This document shows positions 58,338 to 64,000 of a DNA stretch of 64,000 bases, piece after piece (position 1 is the first letter of the stretch; every line of letters begins with the position of its first letter). Under the pieces are notes generated by a model. It did not search any database, was not told where the DNA came from, and saw only the letters and a list, made by a program, of their open reading frames with translations. A program made the translations under genes and the position numbers. This DNA is from Gammaproteobacteria bacterium HGW-Gammaproteobacteria-1 (GTDB lineage: Bacteria > Pseudomonadota > Gammaproteobacteria > Thiohalomonadales > Thiohalomonadaceae). The DNA lies in the NCBI GenBank assembly GCA_002840095.1, contig PGZL01000002.1, positions 31,872 through 95,871 of the forward strand, read 5' to 3'.

Positions 58338-60947
58338 ATGGAACGAGCCGTAATCGGAAAACTTGCGGTACAAGTGCTGGCGGCCCTTGCCCTGCTGCTT
58401 GCGTGCGCGGTGGCGACGGCGGCGGAAAAACGGTTCGATCATTTCATCACCGGTTTTCCGCTGACCGGCGCCCACATCAGCGTGGAGTGCAACAGTTGCC
58501 ACGTGCGCGGCGTATTCAAGGGAACGCCGCGGCAGTGCGCCAACTGCCACAGCAAGGGCGGGTCGGTGCAGGCCAGCGCCGCGCCGGCCAAGCACGTGCA
58601 GACCCGTGCCGCCTGCGATAGCTGCCACATAAGCTCGGACTGGACCATCGTCGACTTCACCCACACGTCCGACATGGGCGATCGCTGCAGCCAGTGCCAC
58701 AACGGCAGCTCGGCGCCGGGCAAGGATGCACGCCATATTCCGACCACCGGCGAGTGCGGTGACTGCCACAACAACGTCGTCTGGCGTCCGGCCCGCTTCG
58801 ATCACCGCGGCGTCGGCGGCAACTGCACCACCTGCCACAACGGCACCATGGCCTCCGGCAAGTCCGCACGCCACGTTCCGACCACGGCGCAGTGCGACTC
58901 CTGCCATTCCACCCGGGCATGGGTGCCGGCACACTTCGATCACAGCGGCGTGAGCGGTACCTGCGGTTCCTGCCACAACGGCAGCACCGCCACCGGCAAG
59001 TCGGCACGTCACATCACCACCTCGGCACAGTGCGATACCTGCCATTCCACGGGGGCCTGGCTGCCGACGCGCTTCGATCACAGCGGCGTGAGCGGTACCT
59101 GCTCCACCTGCCACAACGGCAACCAGGCCACCGGCAAGCACGCCCGGCATATCGCCACCACGGCGCAATGCGACACCTGCCACACCTCCGGCGGCTGGAT
59201 TCCCGCCACCTTCAGCCACGACGGCGTGACCGGCTCGTGCAGCACCTGCCATAACGGCAGCTCCGCCACCGGCAAGTCGACGGGGCATATCGTCACCACC
59301 GCCCAGTGCGACACCTGCCATACGACGGCGGGCTGGGTCCCGGCAAACTTCAATCACAGCGGCGTGAGCGGGTCATGCACCACCTGCCACAACGGCAGCC
59401 AGGCCACCGGCAAGCCCAGCGGCCATGTCGCCACCACGGCACAATGCGATACCTGCCACACCATCGGGGGCTGGCTGCCGATCCATTTCGATCACAGCGG
59501 CGTGAGCGGGTCATGCACCACCTGCCACAACGGCAGCCAGGCCACCGGCAAGCCCAGCGGCCACGTCGTCACCACGGCGCAGTGCGACACCTGCCATACC
59601 TCGGCGGGCTGGATCCCGGCGCACTTCGATCATGCCGGCGCCGGCACCAACTGCAACAGCTGCCACAACGGCAGCCAGGCCACCGGCAAGCCCAGCGGCC
59701 ACGTCGCCACCACGGCCCAGTGCAGCACCTGCCACACCACCAACGGCTGGATCCCGACGCACTTCGATCACAGCGGCGTGAGCGGCACCTGCACCACCTG
59801 CCACAACGGCAGCCAGGCCACCGGCAAGACCGCGGGGCATATCGTCACCACGGCCCAGTGCGACACCTGCCACACCACGTCCGGCTGGATCCCGGCGCAC
59901 TTCAGCTGCCACAACGGCAGCCAGGCCACCGGCAAGACCGCGGGGCATATTGTCACCGCGGCCCAGTGCGACACCTGCCACACCACGTCCGGCTGGATCC
60001 CGGCGCACTTCGACCATGCCGGCGCCGGCACCAACTGCAGCACTTGCCACAACGGCAGCTCCGCCACCGGCAAGCCGACGGCGCACATCACCACCACGGC
60101 GCAGTGCGGCACCTGCCACACCACGGCGGGCTGGCTCCCGGCCACCTTCGATCACAGCGGCGTGAGCGGCACCTGCTCCACCTGTCACAACGGCAGTTCC
60201 GCCACCGGCAAGCCGACGGGGCACCTCACCACCATTGCGCAGTGCGATACCTGCCACAGCACCAACGCATGGATCCCCGCCACCTTCGATCACAGCGGCG
60301 TGGCCGGCACCTGCTCCACCTGCCACAACGGCAGCCAGGCCGCCGGCAAGCCGACGGGGCACATCGTCACCACGGCGCAATGCGATACCTGCCACAGCAC
60401 CAACGGCTGGATCCCGGCGACGTTCAATCACAGCGGCGTGAGCGGCACCTGCTCCACCTGCCACAACGGCAGCTCCGCCACCGGCAAACCGGCGGGCCAC
60501 ATCACCACCACGGCGCAGTGCGACACCTGCCATACCACCAACGCGTGGATCCCGGCGACGTTCAACCACAGCGGCGTGGCCGGCTCCTGCTCGACCTGCC
60601 ATAACGGCACCGCCGCCACCGGCAAGACGACCGGGCACTTCGTCACCACGCGCCAGTGCGACGTCTGCCACAGCACCAGCTTCTGGGTGCCGATCAGCTT
60701 CTCGCACGCCGGTGCGGCCTATCCGGGCACCCACCGCGCCGCGCTGGGCTGCACCAGTTGCCACAAGGCGAACAGCGAAGCGGTGACCTGGTCGACGCCG
60801 GCCTATGCGCCTGATTGCGCCGGTTGCCATGCCGGCGACTACAAGCCGGGTGAGCATAAAAATGCCTCGGTCAGCTCGCTGCGCAACTGTGCCGGCACCT
60901 GCCACAAGAGCTCGCCGGAACACCGCGTCAGCGACCGCGACTGGTAA
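58338..60947 (+). CDS. Extracellular 35-haem c-type cytochrome built from 46-residue repeats
   Basis: 869 residues with a signal peptide (about 1-28). I count 34 CxxCH motifs and one CAGTCH (Cx3CH) near the C-terminus. From about residue 130 to 780 the chain is a tandem of 46-residue units, each with two haems: CDTCHTTxGWxPAxF, then a HSGVSGxC segment, then CHNGSxATGK and GHxxTTAQ. Each unit also has spare histidines for distal ligation. One unit has lost a haem site through a 30-bp deletion. No lipobox was seen. Size and neutral Ser/Thr-rich surface suggest an outer-surface or filament-like conductor. It begins 2 bp after the 21-haem gene. Confidence 0.9.
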   Translation: MERAVIGKLAVQVLAALALLLACAVATAAEKRFDHFITGFPLTGAHISVECNSCHVRGVFKGTPRQCANCHSKGGSVQASAAPAKHVQTRAACDSCHISSDWTIVDFTHTSDMGDRCSQCHNGSSAPGKDARHIPTTGECGDCHNNVVWRPARFDHRGVGGNCTTCHNGTMASGKSARHVPTTAQCDSCHSTRAWVPAHFDHSGVSGTCGSCHNGSTATGKSARHITTSAQCDTCHSTGAWLPTRFDHSGVSGTCSTCHNGNQATGKHARHIATTAQCDTCHTSGGWIPATFSHDGVTGSCSTCHNGSSATGKSTGHIVTTAQCDTCHTTAGWVPANFNHSGVSGSCTTCHNGSQATGKPSGHVATTAQCDTCHTIGGWLPIHFDHSGVSGSCTTCHNGSQATGKPSGHVVTTAQCDTCHTSAGWIPAHFDHAGAGTNCNSCHNGSQATGKPSGHVATTAQCSTCHTTNGWIPTHFDHSGVSGTCTTCHNGSQATGKTAGHIVTTAQCDTCHTTSGWIPAHFSCHNGSQATGKTAGHIVTAAQCDTCHTTSGWIPAHFDHAGAGTNCSTCHNGSSATGKPTAHITTTAQCGTCHTTAGWLPATFDHSGVSGTCSTCHNGSSATGKPTGHLTTIAQCDTCHSTNAWIPATFDHSGVAGTCSTCHNGSQAAGKPTGHIVTTAQCDTCHSTNGWIPATFNHSGVSGTCSTCHNGSSATGKPAGHITTTAQCDTCHTTNAWIPATFNHSGVAGSCSTCHNGTAATGKTTGHFVTTRQCDVCHSTSFWVPISFSHAGAAYPGTHRAALGCTSCHKANSEAVTWSTPAYAPDCAGCHAGDYKPGEHKNASVSSLRNCAGTCHKSSPEHRVSDRDW

Positions 60948-60958
60948 GAGGACACATC

Positions 60959-61423
60959 ATGCGCAAAGTCGTCATCGGAGGTGTGCTTGGGGCGGCGGCC
61001 TTTGCGCTGGTCGCGCTGGCCCAGCCGCCGGGACAGGAGGTGCTGGACAGCGTCGAGCAGTACGAGCAGGGCGGTTGCGTCGTGGTCGAGGTGCGCTTTC
61101 ACATGCCCGCGGCCTATCTCAGCCACTTCCCCCTCACTGACGCGACCCAGCTGCGCATCGAGGTGCAGCTGCTGCAGCGCCCCGGCGCCCTGCCGCAAGG
61201 GCAGCGCGAAGCGGCCCGGGTGGCGACCGCGGCGCCCTTCAACGTGCGCTGGGTGGAATTCGAGGCCGGCCAGCACGGGCGCGGCACCTTGTTTGTGGAT
61301 TTCAGCGGCGCCACGCGGTTTGCCGTGGCCCAGGGAACGGACTTTCGCAGCATTCTGATCGGAGTGCCGGCGCAGGAAGGCTCCAATGCCTGTAGCGCGG
61401 AACGCCTCCGCGCTCGTCCGTGA
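60959..61423 (+). CDS. Small exported protein of the cytochrome cluster
   Basis: 154 residues with a signal peptide (about 1-22, ending ALAQP). The mature part looks all-beta: GGCVVVEVRFHMPAAYLSHF, LRIEVQLLQRPG and a later RGTLFVDFSGATRFAVAQG. This pattern recalls AMIN-like or secretin-associated beta domains, but the match is weak. It has two cysteines in the mature protein and no haem motif. It lies between the 35-haem gene (11 bp) and the barrel gene (24 bp), so a role in assembling the conduit is plausible. Confidence 0.75.
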   Translation: MRKVVIGGVLGAAAFALVALAQPPGQEVLDSVEQYEQGGCVVVEVRFHMPAAYLSHFPLTDATQLRIEVQLLQRPGALPQGQREAARVATAAPFNVRWVEFEAGQHGRGTLFVDFSGATRFAVAQGTDFRSILIGVPAQEGSNACSAERLRARP

Positions 61424-61447
61424 CAATAGAGATGCGAGGTAGTGCAG

Positions 61448-64000
61448 GTGCGTAGTTTTCTTCAAACCCTGGCCGGGATCACCCTGCTGGCATGCGTGCA
61501 CGGGGCGGCGGCAGCGGCGGAGAATGCGCCCCTGGTGCTGAACCTGCTGTCGTCGGTGACGCCCATCGAGATAGGCGACCACCCGCTGCCCGAGGGTGTG
61601 GACGGCTACCGCATCTATACCACCGAGTTCGTCAAGGGCGGCACACGCTGGTACCGTTTGCGCCTGGGCCTCTTCCAGGACAACAAGGCGGCCAGGTCGG
61701 TCGTGGCAAAACTGCGTTCGCGCTACCCCTCCGTCTGGGTCGATCGCGCCACCGCCGAGGAAATCGCCGCGGCCGGCGCCCCTGTCGCCGAGGTCAAGGA
61801 GACGGTGGCACCACCGCCGCGTGCGGTGGCCGTCCCTGTCGCCGTGGCGACGGCGGATACGACGCCCCCGACGGGAGCGGGGTTGGTCATCAACCTGCTG
61901 TCCGCGCTTACGCCCGTCAATGCCGCCGACCATGCTGTACCCGAGGCGCTGGCCGGCTACCGGCGCTACGTCGTCGAATACGACAAGAGCGGACGCCGTT
62001 GGTACCGTCTGCGGCTCGGCATATTCCGTGACCGCAAGCAGGCGACGGCGGCGCTCGCGCAACTGCGCGCCGCCTATCCCTCGGCGTGGATCGAGTCTGT
62101 CTCTGCCGCCGACAGGGTGGCACCGGAAGAATCGGCCCCGTCGCCGATCCAACTGGCCTCCAGCAGCCAGATCGCCCGCGACGCCATCGAAGCCGACAAG
62201 CGTTACGTCATCAATCTGGCGGCGAGTACCAAGCCGCTGCCTACCACCACCGTGCCCGAACTGGTATCCGTCCGCAGTGTGCACACCTATGCCACGGAGA
62301 CCGAGCGGAGAGGTGATCGCTGGTATTTCCTGCGCGCCGGCTTCTTTGCCACCCGCGCCGAGGCCGAGGCCCTGCTGCCCAAGGTGCTGCAAAACTATCC
62401 CGATGCCCGCGTCATGAAGATCACCCGCTACGAACTGGCCCAGGCCACGGGCGTCGAGCAGGCGCCCGCGAAGACCACCGCATCGCCCGCGACCAAGAAC
62501 GGCAACCGCTCCGCCCTGCTGGAGGTCGCCCGCCTCGCCATGGTCGAGGGCAATTACGATCAGGCCGTGCTGCTCTATCAAAAGGCCATCGACGAAGACG
62601 ATGCCGCCACGGCGCGCGAGGCGCAGGAGTTGCTGGGCCTGGCCCACGAACGGCGCGGCGACATGGTCACCGCCCGCAAGGAATACCAACGTTTCCTCGA
62701 ACTCTATCCGGAAGGGGAGGATGCCGAGCGGGTGCGCCAGCGCCTCATCGCCATCGACACCTCCCGCGCCGACCTCAAGGCCAGCCTGCGCGAGGCAAAG
62801 AAGCGGGAGGCGCCGGCCCAATACCTGCTCTACGGCAGCTTCTCGGCCATCTATCGCCGCGACGCGGACATTAGCGACGAAAACGGTGACGTGGTGTCCC
62901 AGTCGGCGCTGACCACCTATTTCGACGCCACCGGGCGGGTCCGCAGCGGCGCTTACGACAGCCGGCTGCGCGTCACCGGCAGCCACCGCAGCGACTTCCT
63001 GGACAATGGGCCGGGCGACGACAACCGCCTGAGCACCTTCTATCTCGACGTGCTCAACAAGGAAAAGGACTGGTCGCTGCGCCTGGGGCGCCAGAGCAGC
63101 AGCAGCGGCGGCGTACTGGGCCGGTTCGACGGCATCTACGGCGGCATGCGTCTCACGCCCCAGCTGCGCCTCAACGCCGTGGCCGGCTATCCCGTGGCGA
63201 CCAGCGCCGACACCAGCGTCAACGACAAGGCCAATTTCGTCGGCGTCAGCGCCGACCTGAGCGGCCTGGTGGAAAACTGGGAGTTCCAGCTGTACGGCAT
63301 CCAGCAGCGCGCCGAAGGCTATATCGACCGTACCGCCGTCGGCGGTGAGGCGCGCTACTTCCAGCCGGGCCGCACCTTTTTCGGCCTGCTCGATTACGAC
63401 ACCCATTACCAGCAGCTCAATACCGCGATGATGCTGGGCACCTGGTCGATGAACGACGCCACCAGCTTCAACCTGCTGTACGACCGCCGCATGAGTCCGA
63501 CCCTGAGCACCAGCAACGCGCTGCAGGGTCAGACGGTCACCACGCTGGATGCGCTGGCACAGACCTATACCACCGAGCAAATCGAGCAGCTGGCCCTGGA
63601 TCGCACCGCCGAGAGCCAGACGGTGATGGCAGGCGTGGCCCACACGTTGAACGAGCGTTACCAGGTGACCGCGGATCTCACCGCCACCGAGGTCGGCGAT
63701 ACCCCCGCCTCGGGCAACGTGCTGGCCACGCCGTCCAGCGGCACCGAGTACTACCTGTCGACCCAGTTGATCGGCCGCAACCTGTTCTGGCCGGACGACA
63801 TCTCCATCCTCGGCCTGCGCCTGGGCAACAGCCGGACCATCGACAGCGCCGCGGTGTTCATCAACAGTCGCCTGAACAATGGTCCCTGGCAGCTGAATCC
63901 GCGCATCCAGGTGGAATACCGTGACGACAAATCCAATGATTTCAGTTACTGGACGCTCAAGCCGTCGTTGCTGGCCAGCTACCGTCGCTGGAAAGATCAC
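61448..64000 (+). CDS. SPOR-TPR-outer-membrane beta-barrel protein (partial, runs off the window)
   Basis: An uninterrupted frame of 851 codons to the window edge with no stop. A GTG start at 61448 follows 'gaggt' by 7 bp and gives a signal peptide (MRSFLQTLAGITLLACVHG). Three SPOR-like repeats follow (about 30-105, 143-220, 250-335; for example RWYRLRLGLFQDNKAA and WYFLRAGFFATRAEAEA), then TPR units (about 354-445, LEVARLAMVEGNYDQAVLLY). From about 458 onward alternating amphipathic strands with aromatic ends (WSLRLGRQSSSSGG, WEFQLYGIQQRAEGYID) look like an outer-membrane barrel. This is the likely porin sheath of the cytochrome conduit. Confidence 0.8.
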   Translation, partial: MRSFLQTLAGITLLACVHGAAAAAENAPLVLNLLSSVTPIEIGDHPLPEGVDGYRIYTTEFVKGGTRWYRLRLGLFQDNKAARSVVAKLRSRYPSVWVDRATAEEIAAAGAPVAEVKETVAPPPRAVAVPVAVATADTTPPTGAGLVINLLSALTPVNAADHAVPEALAGYRRYVVEYDKSGRRWYRLRLGIFRDRKQATAALAQLRAAYPSAWIESVSAADRVAPEESAPSPIQLASSSQIARDAIEADKRYVINLAASTKPLPTTTVPELVSVRSVHTYATETERRGDRWYFLRAGFFATRAEAEALLPKVLQNYPDARVMKITRYELAQATGVEQAPAKTTASPATKNGNRSALLEVARLAMVEGNYDQAVLLYQKAIDEDDAATAREAQELLGLAHERRGDMVTARKEYQRFLELYPEGEDAERVRQRLIAIDTSRADLKASLREAKKREAPAQYLLYGSFSAIYRRDADISDENGDVVSQSALTTYFDATGRVRSGAYDSRLRVTGSHRSDFLDNGPGDDNRLSTFYLDVLNKEKDWSLRLGRQSSSSGGVLGRFDGIYGGMRLTPQLRLNAVAGYPVATSADTSVNDKANFVGVSADLSGLVENWEFQLYGIQQRAEGYIDRTAVGGEARYFQPGRTFFGLLDYDTHYQQLNTAMMLGTWSMNDATSFNLLYDRRMSPTLSTSNALQGQTVTTLDALAQTYTTEQIEQLALDRTAESQTVMAGVAHTLNERYQVTADLTATEVGDTPASGNVLATPSSGTEYYLSTQLIGRNLFWPDDISILGLRLGNSRTIDSAAVFINSRLNNGPWQLNPRIQVEYRDDKSNDFSYWTLKPSLLASYRRWKDH

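Noticed and set aside
58700-60700. Regular repeats resembling a CRISPR array
   Set aside because: The period is 138 bp, the repeats are in frame through one long gene and encode CxxCH haem motifs; there are no unique spacers and no cas genes.
60839-64000. Minus-strand frame of more than 1000 codons
   Set aside because: It lacks recognisable domains, is rich in His/Gln/Gly as typical for antisense frames, and opposes a plus-strand protein with signal peptide, SPOR-like, TPR and barrel segments.

Overview
The window reads as a GC-rich gammaproteobacterial chromosome, most like a Chromatiales or other lithotrophic lineage. This is inferred from gene content and synteny only: hslVU-DUF971-ubiE-ubiJ-ubiB, rpe-gph-trpE, and divergent crp/yhfA. 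No rRNA, tRNA, CRISPR array, prophage or classical insertion sequence was recognised. Most genes are housekeeping genes.

Layout. 0-11 kb: exonuclease III (with a broken copy of its own 3' end beside it), a periplasmic-sensor hybrid histidine kinase, a YgiM-like SH3 protein, oligopeptidase A, SrkA kinase and a PAS chemoreceptor. 11-24 kb: c-di-GMP proteins (PilZ, two GGDEF enzymes, an EAL remnant), glutathione reductase, gamma-carbonic anhydrase, two tandem RRM-like proteins, AroE, a Pit/DUF47 phosphate transport pair, HemB, TrhP and an MlaC-like protein. 24-38 kb: BASS transporter, HslVU, the aerobic ubiquinone genes ubiE-ubiJ-ubiB, then the oxygen-independent ubiquinone genes ubiU, ubiV and ubiT with two radical SAM genes. 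Two identical FNR-type boxes lie upstream of the radical SAM genes and of ubiT. 38-54 kb: copper ATPase with a 23-residue partner, transaldolase, CopD-like and DUF3530 proteins, rpe-gph-trpE-trpG-trpD-trpC interrupted by two foreign genes, Crp, a YhfA-like OsmC protein and a Sel1/ankyrin protein.

54-64 kb holds the most distinctive locus. It has a membrane-anchored FAD/Fe-S oxidoreductase, a b-type-cytochrome-like membrane protein, a 21-haem and a 35-haem c-type cytochrome, a small exported protein, and a SPOR-TPR-beta-barrel protein that runs off the right edge. Together these look like a complete route for electrons between the inner membrane and the cell exterior, resembling the large porin-cytochrome clusters (PCC3 type) of neutrophilic iron oxidisers.

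A second theme runs through the whole window. About 25 intergenic imperfect palindromes are each built by iterating a short word (for example cgcagaga, cgccaag, acaagtt, gtttcga). At least eight unrelated word families share this plan, and most lie just after a stop codon. One of them (46594-47061) carries a GxxExxY nuclease-like gene in its loop, and an empty relative with almost the same arm lies 3 kb away. This suggests a family of small mobile elements with autonomous and non-autonomous members. Two broken gene 3' ends (xthA, EAL) also sit directly beside such palindromes.
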